From NCBI GenBank assembly GCA_050013075.1, contig JBEKFZ010000006.1:1-64000 (forward strand): 64,000 bases of DNA, in the 5' to 3' direction. The DNA comes from JBEKIK01 sp050013075 (GTDB lineage Bacteria > Planctomycetota > Planctomycetia > Pirellulales > Thermoguttaceae). A program made the position numbers and the translations under genes. The notes beneath the pieces were generated by a model, which did not search any database, was not told where the DNA came from, and saw nothing but the letters and a program-made list of their open reading frames with translations. Of the stretch, positions 33,785 through 43,678 are shown piece after piece; positions within the stretch are counted from its first letter, which is position 1; every line of letters begins with the position of its first letter.

Positions 33785-34762
33785 CTAATCTCTCTCCTTA
33801 TACATGATTGCCATCCTATCGACGCGCTGGGCGATCAGGCTGCGGAGCTCGGGCGGTTTGATTACTTCGGCCTGATCGCCGTAGCCCAGGATCCACCAGG
33901 AAATTTCGTTCAAACCGGAAACGGTGACTTGGAAATCGAGCGTTCCGTCTTGATTGAAGGTTAATTGTTGTGTTTTATGCCAAGTGACTTCGGCCACGTT
34001 TTGCGCGACCATTTTGCTAAAACGGACCGTTACGTCCCAATCCGGACCGGGTTCGGGAATCAGATGCCAGGCGTTGCGCAAGAACCGCTCGATGGAAAAT
34101 CCGCGCGGAATCTGGTAGCGGTCGTCCAAGAGTTCGATTTCGGCGATCCGGCCGAGGTTGAAGGTCCGCGTGGCCCTGTGCAGCGAGGAGCGGCCCGCCA
34201 CGTACCAGCTCCGGCGGCTGAAAAACAATTGGTAAGGGTTGAGCTTGGTGCGGATTTCCTCGCCTTCGTTAAGGCTGCGGTATCGCAGGCGCACGCTCCG
34301 CCGCTTGGTTACGGCCTCGATCAATTGATCGTAGACGGGCCGTTTGCCCTCCAAGGGATTGTTGGGCAAGGGCTGAATGCGCATGGCATTAATCACTTCG
34401 CGGAGTTGATCGCGGAGCCGGCCGGGCAGGGCGCTTTCCAGTTTGACGGCCGCGGCGCGGGCGGGATTGAGAAAAGGCAGTCCGGCGCGGTCGCCCATTT
34501 CGTGACAGAGCACGATAAGGGCCAAGGCTTCTTCAGGGGTGAAATTCGTGGGCGGCAGGTAATTGTTGCCCGCTATGTGGTACTGCTGCTGATCCTCATC
34601 GTAACGCAGCGGCACGCCCGAGGAGCGCAACAGGTCTATATCACGAAAGATCGTCCGCCGGCTGACTCCGCATTCCTGCGCCAATCCCTCAATGTGATAT
34701 CCTTTTCCAGCCTGAAGCAGACTGATTAGATTCAGCAGTCGGTGGATACGTGCTAGATTCAT
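33785..34762 (-). CDS. WYL-domain transcriptional regulator
   Basis: A 325-residue DeoR-like/WYL regulator. An N-terminal HTH (about 5-55, RIHRLLNLISLLQAGKGYHI and CGVSRRTIFRDIDLLRSSGV) precedes a WYL domain at about 145-225, with RRSVRLRYRSLNEGE and SWYVAGRSS, and a C-terminal extension (DVTVRFSKMVAQNVAEV). The start at 34762 is needed to keep the HTH; it overlaps the preceding TolC gene by 74 bp in a different frame. WYL proteins sense nucleic-acid ligands and often control stress or defence loci; its target is unknown. Confidence 0.88.
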   Translation of the reverse strand: MNLARIHRLLNLISLLQAGKGYHIEGLAQECGVSRRTIFRDIDLLRSSGVPLRYDEDQQQYHIAGNNYLPPTNFTPEEALALIVLCHEMGDRAGLPFLNPARAAAVKLESALPGRLRDQLREVINAMRIQPLPNNPLEGKRPVYDQLIEAVTKRRSVRLRYRSLNEGEEIRTKLNPYQLFFSRRSWYVAGRSSLHRATRTFNLGRIAEIELLDDRYQIPRGFSIERFLRNAWHLIPEPGPDWDVTVRFSKMVAQNVAEVTWHKTQQLTFNQDGTLDFQVTVSGLNEISWWILGYGDQAEVIKPPELRSLIAQRVDRMAIMYKERD

Positions 34763-37106
34763 AAGCCGAGGGACTCGCAGTTTCCGGCCATTTAATACGT
34801 GAACTATTGGAATCGCTGTTTTGGGCGGAATTACCCGCAGGCTCGACAAAAACTTCCTGGTACCCGGCCTGTTGGACCGCCGGCTTAGTCGCGCTTTTCC
34901 AGCCGGAGGCGGCAATCGCGGCATCCGGCGTTACTTTTATGGTGGTTGATTTTTTCACCTGCGTCTTGCCCGCCGCCGCCCCGGTCCCGGCCTCGGGCAG
35001 AAGCTTTGGTTCTTCAGGCATGGCCGGAGTCGGCTGGGCCGGTTGATAACCGGGGTCGACCGGTTGCGGTTCAGGCGTGGGCACCAGTTCGGGCCGGGGC
35101 GTATTGCCCGGCTTGGAGTCTTGCTCGTTTTGGGCGGCCTCGCCGGAAAATCCGGTCGAGCCGTCGGCATGTTGTTCGTACGGCCCGCGGCTGACGACCT
35201 TCGGCTGGGTAAATCCGTAGTCCATGTAAGTCGAGGCGCCGCGGGAGCGTGCCCGGCGCCGGGCGTCAAAGTACGCCTTGCCCGGCCAGGGACCTTCAGC
35301 CAAATATACGCCATTGTACTCTAAAAGCGAACCCTTGCGATAGTGAACCTGCATGATGGCTTTGTTGTAATTTATGACCGAGCGGTAGTAATCGCTTTCG
35401 GCCTGGGCCAGGCGTTGCTGCGAAGAAAGCAACACGTCGAAGGTAATGGTGCCGGTTTCGTAGGCCGCGGCCACGGCCTCGACCTGCCGTTGGGCGGCTA
35501 TGCGGCGGTTGAAATTGGTCTGGCTGAGGACCTCGGCGGCCTCCATGTCGCGGATGGCAAAGGCCAACTGATGCGAGAGTTCCAATTCGGCCTCCTGCAA
35601 TTTTGCGCGTTCCTTGGCTATCTGCAATTGGGCGTTGCGGACCCCGGACATCTCGCGGCGGAAACCGATGGGCATGCTGAATTGGAAACCCAATTCCCAT
35701 GATTGCATATTGCCGTCGGTCAACGATTGGAAGGCGTTCGGCTCGGGATCGGTGCTGAATATATCGCCCGTGCCGCCGGAAGATTGGATCAATTTATTGC
35801 CAAAACCAGTCCAGGTATACTTGCCCACCGCGTCGAGCTGGGGGAGGAGGAAATTTTTTGCGGCGATCAATTCCAACTCGCGCCGTTTGACCACCCATTT
35901 TTGCTGGCGAAGTTCCACGCTACGGGCCAGGGCTTCGCATTGGGCGTCGGCCCAGTCGAACGATACCTTGGCCGTGGTGGGCTCGTCGATGGGGCGAATC
36001 AGCCTGCCGTCGGTAGCCGCCAGTCCCATCAGGTACCGCAGTTTGGCCTCGGTGTCGTACAATGAGCTAAGCGATTGTTCCACGGAGGTGCGGAATAGGA
36101 AGTAATTTTCGCGGGCTTGGGCTTCGATTTCAGCCTCGCCGCCTTTTGCGCCCAGTTTGGACAAAGTGTAAACTCTTCGCCAGGTCGTCAATGCGCTCTC
36201 GCGCCCGGCGACAACCGCATTGAGCGAGCGATAGTTGAAGTACAATTCCCAATAGGTCGTTTCCACGTCGGCCACCAGGTTGCGGACCGAGGCCTCGAAA
36301 TCGGCCAGGGCGATGTCGGTGTTGATCCGCGCGAGCATCACACCGTTGTACAAGCCGGGCTGAGCGCCGGGACCGGCAATGCGGTTGAACTGTACGCCGG
36401 CGCCGCGCAGCAAAGGCTGCCGCATTTCGGCCTGTATATTGGTGGTCCAATTAGCGGGAACGTGCGCAAATCCTGGATATACGTCATAATAAACATCTTG
36501 TTTTGCGTAAGAAGTGATATTGCGCAATGAAAATGTTCCGCCCGTGACATTCGTCTTTTGCAATTGGGCCTGGAACGAGTTTGTGTCTTGCATTGTCTCC
36601 ATGGTAACGGAGTTTACGCCTGGGAAAAAGGTAATCGACGGGTTATCGGACTTGGCCCAGACCGAGCTGAGGCTGAACTGGGTGTCGAAGGCCGAAAGCG
36701 CGGCTTCCACGCCGCTGCGGGCATTGCTTTCGGCAAGGGCCGGATCGTAAATCGAGGGAACTGCATCTCTATTGCGGGCAATAAAGTCCGGGGGCCCTTG
36801 CACTTGTCCGCCTATGCTGCGCATTATCTTGTTGTTGGTAAGGGCATTGCGAATGGCATCCTCGAGTTTCAGGTCCCAAACCGCCGTGGGCTGATTGTTT
36901 TGCAGCGAGAACGGCCGAATGGCTCCTTGTACATCGTCAAGAGTGCAAGAGTCCACGTCAGGATATTCGATTTCAGTGGCCATCCCCTTATAGTGGGAAA
37001 GGTCCTTATCCTCGTGGAAATAAAAGGGCTGCTGCGGCTGACATCCTGCTAAAACAATAAAGCAGGCCGCAATCACGGCGATAAGTAGGGGGGACTGCCG
37101 ACTCAT
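34689..37106 (-). CDS. TolC-family outer membrane lipoprotein
   Basis: An ~805-residue outer-membrane efflux/secretion protein. A signal peptide ends in a lipobox VLAGC (Cys22). Two TolC-type repeats follow, with LKLEDAIRNALTNNKIMRSIG, VETTYWELYFNYRSL and the second block DVLLSSQQRLAQAESDYYRSVINYNKAIMQVHYRKGSLLEY. The C-terminal ~170 residues are Pro/Gln/Ser-rich, disordered-looking, and unlike ordinary TolC, a habit of planctomycete outer-membrane proteins. The ATG at 37106 has AGGA nine bases upstream; the alternative is 37115. The 3' end overlaps the WYL gene by 74 bp. It would form an envelope channel with an unseen ABC or RND pump. Confidence 0.88.
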   Translation of the reverse strand: MSRQSPLLIAVIAACFIVLAGCQPQQPFYFHEDKDLSHYKGMATEIEYPDVDSCTLDDVQGAIRPFSLQNNQPTAVWDLKLEDAIRNALTNNKIMRSIGGQVQGPPDFIARNRDAVPSIYDPALAESNARSGVEAALSAFDTQFSLSSVWAKSDNPSITFFPGVNSVTMETMQDTNSFQAQLQKTNVTGGTFSLRNITSYAKQDVYYDVYPGFAHVPANWTTNIQAEMRQPLLRGAGVQFNRIAGPGAQPGLYNGVMLARINTDIALADFEASVRNLVADVETTYWELYFNYRSLNAVVAGRESALTTWRRVYTLSKLGAKGGEAEIEAQARENYFLFRTSVEQSLSSLYDTEAKLRYLMGLAATDGRLIRPIDEPTTAKVSFDWADAQCEALARSVELRQQKWVVKRRELELIAAKNFLLPQLDAVGKYTWTGFGNKLIQSSGGTGDIFSTDPEPNAFQSLTDGNMQSWELGFQFSMPIGFRREMSGVRNAQLQIAKERAKLQEAELELSHQLAFAIRDMEAAEVLSQTNFNRRIAAQRQVEAVAAAYETGTITFDVLLSSQQRLAQAESDYYRSVINYNKAIMQVHYRKGSLLEYNGVYLAEGPWPGKAYFDARRRARSRGASTYMDYGFTQPKVVSRGPYEQHADGSTGFSGEAAQNEQDSKPGNTPRPELVPTPEPQPVDPGYQPAQPTPAMPEEPKLLPEAGTGAAAGKTQVKKSTTIKVTPDAAIAASGWKSATKPAVQQAGYQEVFVEPAGNSAQNSDSNSSRIKWPETASPSAYESSTYPPTAESNQSASGWKRISH

Positions 37107-37115
37107 GGTTCGCAT

Positions 37116-37910
37116 TCCTATTCGGTTTGCTTATCTCGTTGGTTTGGCAGTTTAACTGCCAAACTAACAAGAGACTTAAATATAAACGTTCCATTTTTCC
37201 CCCCTGGCCGTCTCCGTCGGAGGTGGCGCAGGTATGCGCGTGACCCCAGACGGAGAAATCGGCAAACTTGATATCGGCAGCCTAATCAATAAACTTTGAC
37301 ACTTCTTTGTGACCGGCAATCATAACGCGGATTTTTTATACTTTACACATTGCGTATCTTGCCAATCTTAGCCAAAATAAAAGCCAAAGCCTGGAAACTT
37401 GAGACTGGAGGCAGCGTGAGGCGGGGCAAGATGTGGAAACCGCAGCACGGTGGAACTATCGATACACTGGCAGACGAGAGGACTGGTAATAGTCCGGATT
37501 ATTTATATCCCAGGATTTTTAACGCAAAGTGTGAAACACCAGCCCGAAGCGCAAGCGAGGGTAACCTGTTTGCCATCCCTCGCTTGCGCTTCGGGCTAGT
37601 GTAAATTCATGAATAATCCGAGATAGGCAGGTCTCCCCATATTATTCATTTTGACTGACGGGCTTATTTAGATACCCATCATTGGGGGTTGTTATCACCA
37701 TGCAATGGATTTCTAATGAAATAGAAGTTTTTTCAATGTGCCATTTTTCCCTCTTTACCACAACTTGGTGTTTTTTGCATGGATATACGATATATATAAA
37801 AATGGCGGCGCATAATGCCGGTTCCGGTGTTTAATATTAGCTGTATGTTTAATTGAGAGCAAAACCTTGGGAACGCCATATCCCAACGAGGATTCGTAGG
37901 AGTAGAGATA
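37116..37910. other. Spacer with assorted palindromes
   Basis: About 795 bp without a credible gene. It includes GTTTGGCAG-TTTAA-CTGCCAAAC (37142-37165), an imperfect hairpin CCGTCTCCGTCGG / CCAGACGGAG (37207-37260), and a strong palindrome at 37550-37599. The right ~200 bp should hold the promoter of the BON-domain gene; an AT-rich stretch ATACGATATATATAAAA lies near 37784-37800. Confidence 0.5.
37550..37599. repeat. 50-bp palindrome (AGCCCGAAGCGCAAGCGAGG type)
   Basis: CAGCCCGAAGCGCAAGCGAG, then a ~16-base loop, then the near-perfect complement ending GCTTGCGCTTCGGGCT. The translated phrase PARSASEG is a frequent trace of this repeat in Pirellulales-like genomes. Confidence 0.8.
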
Positions 37911-38693
37911 ATGAAATTCAAATCCATAGCCCTTTTATCGATTCTTTTGGCCGGATACGGGTTGGAAGCCTGGGGGCAGATACAAGCGGGTTCGAATGGA
38001 AGTTTTAGCTCGACCAATAAATCAGGCTCGTCGTATGGTTCGAGTTTCACCGGAACAAGTTCTTCAACGGGCGGCATGAGCGGCATGAGTGGCATGAGTG
38101 GCATGAGCGGCATGAGTGGCATGAGTGGCTTGAGTGGCATGAGCGGCTTAAATAACTCAAGTACTCTGGGCAGCAGTTTTGGAACCAATTCCAACAATTC
38201 ATCGACGCAGTTTATCGGCGCAAACACCGGGAACTCATTCATAGGCGCCAACCAAACCGGTCAAACCACGGGCATGGGAGCGAATTCCTTTAATTCCTCC
38301 AGGTCAGGGCAGTACGGATCTTCGGGGCAGTACGGATCAAACAACTCCAATCGTACGGGCCAGCAGTACAATCAAAGCGGATACGGCAATCAGTATGGCA
38401 GCACTCAGTCCCAACTGCCCGTCGTCAGGCGCGCGAATTTCGAATATGACAAGCGATCCGGCGGCAGCGTCAGTTCTGAGTTGACCAGTTGTCTACAGAA
38501 GGCTGTTGGAAGCCGTTCGAATTCGCGGATTGAGGCGTCGTTTCAGGGAAAGACGTTGGTCTTGAAGGGCGTGGTTGCCACTGACCGGGATCGCGATATG
38601 GCTGCATTGGTTGCGCGTTTGGAGCCGGGAGTCGACCGGGTGCAAAACGACTTGGTTGTAAAACCGGCTGGGCAAACCGATTCGAAGAAGTAG
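37911..38693 (+). CDS. Secreted BON-domain protein with GMS repeats
   Basis: A 260-residue exported protein. A signal peptide (1-22, ending EAWG) is followed by a Ser/Gly/Asn-rich linker containing a run of about ten GMS/GLS units (from ~55 to ~81, a 9-bp DNA repeat at 38073-38155), a Gln/Tyr-rich stretch (QYGSSGQYGS), and a C-terminal BON-like domain (about 180-252: ELTSCLQKAVGSRSNSRIEA to VDRVQNDLVV). BON domains bind membranes or peptidoglycan-related structures. The low-complexity linker is likely to be variable in length. The last 224 bp overlap, on the opposite strand, the C-terminal coding part of the next gene. Confidence 0.78.
   Translation: MKFKSIALLSILLAGYGLEAWGQIQAGSNGSFSSTNKSGSSYGSSFTGTSSSTGGMSGMSGMSGMSGMSGMSGLSGMSGLNNSSTLGSSFGTNSNNSSTQFIGANTGNSFIGANQTGQTTGMGANSFNSSRSGQYGSSGQYGSNNSNRTGQQYNQSGYGNQYGSTQSQLPVVRRANFEYDKRSGGSVSSELTSCLQKAVGSRSNSRIEASFQGKTLVLKGVVATDRDRDMAALVARLEPGVDRVQNDLVVKPAGQTDSKK
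38073..38155. repeat. 9-bp tandem repeat encoding GMS units
   Basis: About nine copies of GGCATGAGT/C (Gly-Met-Ser) with one GGCTTGAGT variant. In frame within the BON-domain gene. Confidence 0.85.
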
Positions 38694-39642
38694 TTCCGGT
38701 ATTGACTGCCGCGGTTTCCGGATATTGGGCCGGCGGATTCTGTTCCACCATTTGGCCCGCTGCATTTATTACTCCGGTTCTGGTGGCGTACTTTGGATTG
38801 ACCGGCGGCATGGCCGTTGTCGGGATGCTTGTTACGAGGTTTGCCGCATTTCCCGTCAGCATCGATTTTCTCAGGCTGCTTTGCGGCGGAAGTTTTATGG
38901 TTGCGGCTTCGATGTTGCGCGAATTATCGACGGTGTTTTGCCCGCCGTCCTGAATTCTAGAATCTTGCCCGCCGTCCTGGATTCTAGAATCCACCGGCGG
39001 CAGCGGCGTCACGTAGGAAGCCGCCTGTACGGAAGAGTTTTTCGCGGAGGGGTATTGCGCGGGCGCTATTTGCGTCGCGGCCGCCGGCAAAAGGCCGCTT
39101 TTGGAATATTTCACCATCGCCTGGGTTTGGCCGGGCAGTATTTGTTTCGTCTGCTCGCTCACCACGACGCTGCCTTTTTCCGGAGTGAAGCGGGCAATCA
39201 GGCTGATTTCTTTTTGCGGTCCGCCCACCTCGTCCCACGGTATCCACACGCTGTAGGAATGGCCCAATTTCGACTTGCTGTAATGCGACGGCAGTTGATC
39301 CTTGGTGAAGACGTATTTGCGGTCGGGCTTCACGTTGTTCGGATCGCGGTTGGTTTCATCAAAAACATAAACGGTCAGCGTGCCGTCGACTTTTATGGCC
39401 TCGGGTTTTTCGCCTTCATAAAATATCAGCCGGCCGCCAAACCCCCGCAGGGGAATCTGGTTGGGCTGATACAAGACGGTATCGGTCCACGAGGTGATGA
39501 TCCTGGTAGGCGTTCCCGGCGGGTCTTCGGCGGTAAACGGCCATATATTCGGCTTCGATATTTTCAACGGCGCGCACCCGGCGGTCAGCACCAACACAAT
39601 GACCGTGAAAATCGCTGATTTCAAGGAGTATAATCGCGACAT
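38470..39642 (-). CDS. Lipoprotein with Pro/Gln-rich tail, secretin-locus neighbour
   Basis: A 390-residue lipoprotein. Its signal ends with LTAGC (Cys23). A folded N-terminal part (about 45-180, RIITSWTDTVLYQPNQIPL to VSEQTKQIL) is followed by ~200 residues rich in Pro, Gln, Ser and Asn. Within this is a duplicated DSRIQDGGQ unit encoded by a repeated CTAGAATC-type DNA sequence. AGGAG nine bases upstream supports the start. The tail's last ~74 codons overlap the end of the BON-domain gene in antisense. It is adjacent to and cooriented with the large secretin, so it may be part of the same apparatus; not a recognised family. Confidence 0.7.
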   Translation of the reverse strand: MSRLYSLKSAIFTVIVLVLTAGCAPLKISKPNIWPFTAEDPPGTPTRIITSWTDTVLYQPNQIPLRGFGGRLIFYEGEKPEAIKVDGTLTVYVFDETNRDPNNVKPDRKYVFTKDQLPSHYSKSKLGHSYSVWIPWDEVGGPQKEISLIARFTPEKGSVVVSEQTKQILPGQTQAMVKYSKSGLLPAAATQIAPAQYPSAKNSSVQAASYVTPLPPVDSRIQDGGQDSRIQDGGQNTVDNSRNIEAATIKLPPQSSLRKSMLTGNAANLVTSIPTTAMPPVNPKYATRTGVINAAGQMVEQNPPAQYPETAAVNTGTTSSNRFAQPVLQPSRFAPGRLPAPNAQPMQPYRDPGQWQPRPSRPTSFPETTPQSANSNGFQQPSVDNWSTQN

Positions 39643-39727
39643 TCGATTTTCTCTCCTGTTAATAACATGATTTTGCTATGGGATAATGGTTCAAAAATTA
39701 TCGCTTGCCCGACACAAGTTTCCGAGC

Positions 39728-39853
39728 TATTGCCAATCAGGTAAACAATGTCGCATTTTCCCATCAGAGCCGGGCCGTGTCGGCCCGGAAATACCGGGGC
39801 GACACGCCCCGGCTCTGATTTATTTTCCACGACATTATTTATATGACATTCAA
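39728..39853. repeat. MITE-like repeat, copy e
   Basis: Ends TATTGCCAATCAGGTAAAC and ATATGACATTCAA (more diverged), core GAGCCGGGCCGTGTCGGCCC... with GACACGCCCCGGCTCTGA. It lies between the lipoprotein gene and the secretin stop codon. Confidence 0.75.
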
Positions 39854-39871
39854 CGAACATCGTTACTTTTT

Positions 39872-42800
39872 CTATCGATAATACTGCTGTGTCGCTGGAT
39901 AGCTTGGCGGGGCATCGTATGTAGTAGGCGTCACGGCATTGGAATTGTTGGGATAAGGCTGATACGGGTTTGCCGCGCCGGATTGGGGCGCAGAGCGCTC
40001 GTAGGTTGCCGGTTGAACGGCCGGCGGCGTCGCGGCCGATTGCGACGGTCGAAATTGGCCGTTGATTTTGCGATAAGCCGCCACGTCGGCGGGCATGAAA
40101 GACTTCTTGGGCGTCATGGCGCCGGTGTCGGGCTGTGGAATGCGCGGCGGTTCGGACGGCGCGCCCGACGAACCTGACGGAGCGGCATTATTATCCTGAC
40201 CATTCACGGGGGACGGCGTGGGAATTGCTTCGATGGCCGAGGGCTTTTCCTCGACCGCGGAAGGTTTCTCGCCCCGCGGATTTAGATCCGGATAAATCAC
40301 CTCGGTATCCTTGACCGACCAATCGCCGTCGCGCGGGCACAAACTACTTATGCCGGTTATGGCGACCACGTCGCCCAGGCACCAGTTCATCCGCGCCGCC
40401 TCGAGTTTCTTGATCTCATCGGCCTCCGCGATGGTGCGCACGACGTGTGGCGTCATGATAATCAGCAACTCCTCGCGTTTGTTAACCACGCCGTCATAGC
40501 GGAACAATCGTCCAATCACGGGCAAGTCGCCCACCCAAGGCACTTTGCGGTGAAAGTCGGTTTTATCTTTCGTTATCAATCCGCCCAGGATCACGGTCTG
40601 GCCGTCCTGCGCGCTTATGGTGGTTTGGACCCGGGTGATGGGAATTTGCGGCTCGCGGATGAGCTGTCCGTTTACCGAGGTGACCGGAGTGCCTTCCGAC
40701 TCGGGGCCCAGGTTCGATTTTTCCGCTTGCATGTACATGGCGACGACGTTGTCGGGGCTGATCCGCGGGGTAACCTGCACGATTAGACCGACCTGCGTCG
40801 GGGTTACCGTATTTGTCTGGCCGACGGTGTTGCTCGAGGATCCGGTTATCATTCCCACCGTTGCCCCGATCTGGATATAAGCCTCTTGATTATCCATGGT
40901 CATCAATTGCGGCCGGCTGAGCACTTCCACGCGTTGATTTACTTTCAACGCCCGCAGCAAAACGCTCACGCTCTCGCTGGAGGCTGAAAACACGAACCCG
41001 CCGTAGCCCAAATCGGAGTTGGTCCGGTTCAGTCCGAAATTTGAAATCCCTTGCGAGCCGACCTGGTTATAGTTGGTGGTGTTGGGGTTGTTGCCCAAAG
41101 ATTGATTATTGAAGGCTATACCGGGCACGTTCGTGCTGCCGGTGGTGGCCGACGTGATTGCGGAGCTGCGGTCGAACAAAAGTCCGTCTTGAAGGCCCAA
41201 CTCGATGCCGAATTCCTCGTTGTCCGTCAGCGTCACCTGTGCTATGAGCACCTGGATCATCACCATCGGCGGGCGTTCGTCGAGTTTATCGATTATATCC
41301 TTGATCTCCTTAAAATATCGCGGCGTGGCGCTGACGATCAGGCTGTTGCTGTTGTTCTCGGGCACCACGATCACTTCCTGTTCGATCTGAGCGAATGGGG
41401 TGATTCCGCTCGTTATGCCGGTTTCCATGGACCTGATGTTGGTGAGAAATTGGTTGATTGCCGAGCTGACGGTGACGGCGGGGGAGTTTTTCAGGCGGAA
41501 GACGTGGTTTTCCCGTTCGCGCACGTCGGTCCCGTCCAGGCGCAGGATGATCGCGTAGATGGTGTTTAAATCGCCCTTGCTGCCGGAGGCGATGATGCTG
41601 TTGGTTCGCGTATCCACGGCCAAACGGACGGGTATCATTGCGCCTTCGCCTTCCAAGGCCACCGATGACAGGCCGCCGGTGCTGCCGGCGCCCATGTATG
41701 CAGTGGTGCCGGTCGTGCCCGTGCCCCGGGTGCTGAAAAGATTCTGCAACATCGTCTGCAAATTCGTGGCGTCGCCGTTTTTGATGGTGAAGACCTTGAT
41801 CTCGGCTTCGGTCAAGGGCAGGTTATCCAGTTCGTGGATCAATGCTTCCAGCAGTTCGATGCTTTCGGCCGGAGCGGATACGATAATCGAGTTGGCCTGG
41901 CTGTCGGCGGTGATGCTCACGTCGCTTAATATGCCCGATTCCAGCATCTTGTGCCCTTTGGCGTCGACCGTGAGAAAGCGAAGCACCGCCGAACGCTGTT
42001 CGGAACTGGAGGCGCCGGCACGGGCGGCGGTCCCGGCCGTCGCGCCGGCCGCCGCGCCGGTCGCGGGCCGCTGCTGGGCGGTCGTGGTGGTCGATGTTTG
42101 TCCGCTGATGGCGGATTGAATGATCGAGGACAGGTCCGAGGCCATCGAATGTTCCAGCGGTATTACCCGCAGCACGTTCACCGCCGCGCTGGTCGGCGTA
42201 TCCAGGCGGGCGATCAATTCGGAGACCTCGGCCATGTCGCGCGGGCTGGCCTGCACTATCAAGGAGTTGGAGCGGGTGTCCTCCGAAACGATCACTTTGG
42301 TGCCCAATCCGGTGCGATTGTTAGTGATATAAAAATCGTTTAGCATGTTGTACGCTGAAGAAGACGACAAGTGCTTCAACCGAAACACGTGAAATTGCGA
42401 TTCCGGGGCGATCGGCTGATCCAACTTCCGCACCAGGTCCGCGGCAGTTTTCACGTTCTCTTTCCGCCCCACGATCAACACGGCGTTGGGCTTTACCAGG
42501 GCCGTTATGCTCACGCTTCCCTGGCGCAGATAATACACGTCTTCATAAATCGGCGTGATCAAAGTGGCCAGGGCCTGGCAATCGATGTACTTCAATTTGT
42601 AGACTTCCACGGCCGGTTCGGTTTTGGCGCTGAGTTGCTCGATCTGTTGGATGACTTTCACTACTTGTTCCACGTCTTTGCGATGGCCGCGGATAATCAG
42701 GCCTTCCAGTCCTTCCAACATTTCCACCTGAACCGGTCCGATCTGACCGATCTCCATAGCCGCTTTTTCCGCCGATGATTCGCCCGGGGCCGGAACCGCC

Positions 42801-43678
42801 TCCGTCGCGTTTTGATCCGCGTTTTCCCTGGAACCGGCTTCGGCCTGAGCGAGCAAAGTCGGACCTTCCTTGGGCTTTAAGTCAGCTTTTGGATTTTGGT
42901 AAAGCTTTGTCGCCACCGGGGCGGGCGGAGTCTTGTCCTCGCCGGAGGACTGCAACGCTTCCACCGTACGCCGCGTCGCCGATATGCTTGAATTATTCAA
43001 TGAAACCAGTTGCATGCTCTCGTTATTACTCCGAGGCGGCGAATCCAAAGTCTTTATCAGCCTGTCGAACGAATCGACGGCCGCTACCCCGCCATACACG
43101 CTGGCGCGGTTCAGTTGCGGCATAATGTCGAGCCGGACGGCGGTCCCGCCGGACAAAGTTAATTGGAAACTACTTGCGCCCAGTTCCATGGGCGTGACCG
43201 CGGTAAGCCGGTTGCCCAACATCTTCGATAGGGTTTCTTCAAGTTGTCTTCCGCTTATATACTGTAAATTAATGGAAATCGACTTGGTTCGGGCATTGGT
43301 CGTGGCGGGCGGATTATGGGCCAGAGTGCCGCGACTGGTCGGCGATACGGCGGTATCCTTAATGCCGGCTAGGCTTTCGGCTATCTGCGATTGCACTTCG
43401 GCAGGCGCGTACACAAGGATTTGGGCAGTGCGGGGGTTGGAGGTAATCCGCACGTCAGACTGACCCTTGAAATTTTCTTTTAATCGTGCCGTCGTACCCT
43501 CTATGATCCCAACCGGACAGGAATAGGCTTTAAGGATTGGTCCGGCATCCGGGGACGCCTGGTCCTGGGCTTTCATTGGTATGTTAGCCAATAAAACCAG
43601 CCCAACTGCCAAAAAAGTCAGGAATCCCAAGACTTTCCACAGCCGCCCTTTTCTTGTAAGTGATTTATTGACAAACAT
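39872..43678 (-). CDS. Large secretin (type II/III secretion or pilus-like outer-membrane channel)
   Basis: A 1268-residue secretin. After a signal/anchor segment (15-35) come several secretin-N (NolW-type) domains, for example around 360-440, 450-520 and 620-720, with the repeated SNSLIVQASPRDMAEVSELI pattern. A C-terminal secretin gate domain lies at about 980-1160, with LSRPQLMTMDNQEAYIQIG, VTPRISPDNVVAMYM, ILGGLITKD and VPWVGDLPVIGRLF (the signature TKDKTDFHRKVPWVG region). The last ~90 residues are Pro/Ser-rich. It is about twice the length of E. coli GspD and has more N-domains, typical of planctomycete secretins. It is divergent from a secretin-N-only protein; no GspE/F/G ATPase or pseudopilin gene lies in the window. 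Confidence 0.92.
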   Translation of the reverse strand: MFVNKSLTRKGRLWKVLGFLTFLAVGLVLLANIPMKAQDQASPDAGPILKAYSCPVGIIEGTTARLKENFKGQSDVRITSNPRTAQILVYAPAEVQSQIAESLAGIKDTAVSPTSRGTLAHNPPATTNARTKSISINLQYISGRQLEETLSKMLGNRLTAVTPMELGASSFQLTLSGGTAVRLDIMPQLNRASVYGGVAAVDSFDRLIKTLDSPPRSNNESMQLVSLNNSSISATRRTVEALQSSGEDKTPPAPVATKLYQNPKADLKPKEGPTLLAQAEAGSRENADQNATEAVPAPGESSAEKAAMEIGQIGPVQVEMLEGLEGLIIRGHRKDVEQVVKVIQQIEQLSAKTEPAVEVYKLKYIDCQALATLITPIYEDVYYLRQGSVSITALVKPNAVLIVGRKENVKTAADLVRKLDQPIAPESQFHVFRLKHLSSSSAYNMLNDFYITNNRTGLGTKVIVSEDTRSNSLIVQASPRDMAEVSELIARLDTPTSAAVNVLRVIPLEHSMASDLSSIIQSAISGQTSTTTTAQQRPATGAAAGATAGTAARAGASSSEQRSAVLRFLTVDAKGHKMLESGILSDVSITADSQANSIIVSAPAESIELLEALIHELDNLPLTEAEIKVFTIKNGDATNLQTMLQNLFSTRGTGTTGTTAYMGAGSTGGLSSVALEGEGAMIPVRLAVDTRTNSIIASGSKGDLNTIYAIILRLDGTDVRERENHVFRLKNSPAVTVSSAINQFLTNIRSMETGITSGITPFAQIEQEVIVVPENNSNSLIVSATPRYFKEIKDIIDKLDERPPMVMIQVLIAQVTLTDNEEFGIELGLQDGLLFDRSSAITSATTGSTNVPGIAFNNQSLGNNPNTTNYNQVGSQGISNFGLNRTNSDLGYGGFVFSASSESVSVLLRALKVNQRVEVLSRPQLMTMDNQEAYIQIGATVGMITGSSSNTVGQTNTVTPTQVGLIVQVTPRISPDNVVAMYMQAEKSNLGPESEGTPVTSVNGQLIREPQIPITRVQTTISAQDGQTVILGGLITKDKTDFHRKVPWVGDLPVIGRLFRYDGVVNKREELLIIMTPHVVRTIAEADEIKKLEAARMNWCLGDVVAITGISSLCPRDGDWSVKDTEVIYPDLNPRGEKPSAVEEKPSAIEAIPTPSPVNGQDNNAAPSGSSGAPSEPPRIPQPDTGAMTPKKSFMPADVAAYRKINGQFRPSQSAATPPAVQPATYERSAPQSGAANPYQPYPNNSNAVTPTTYDAPPSYPATQQYYR

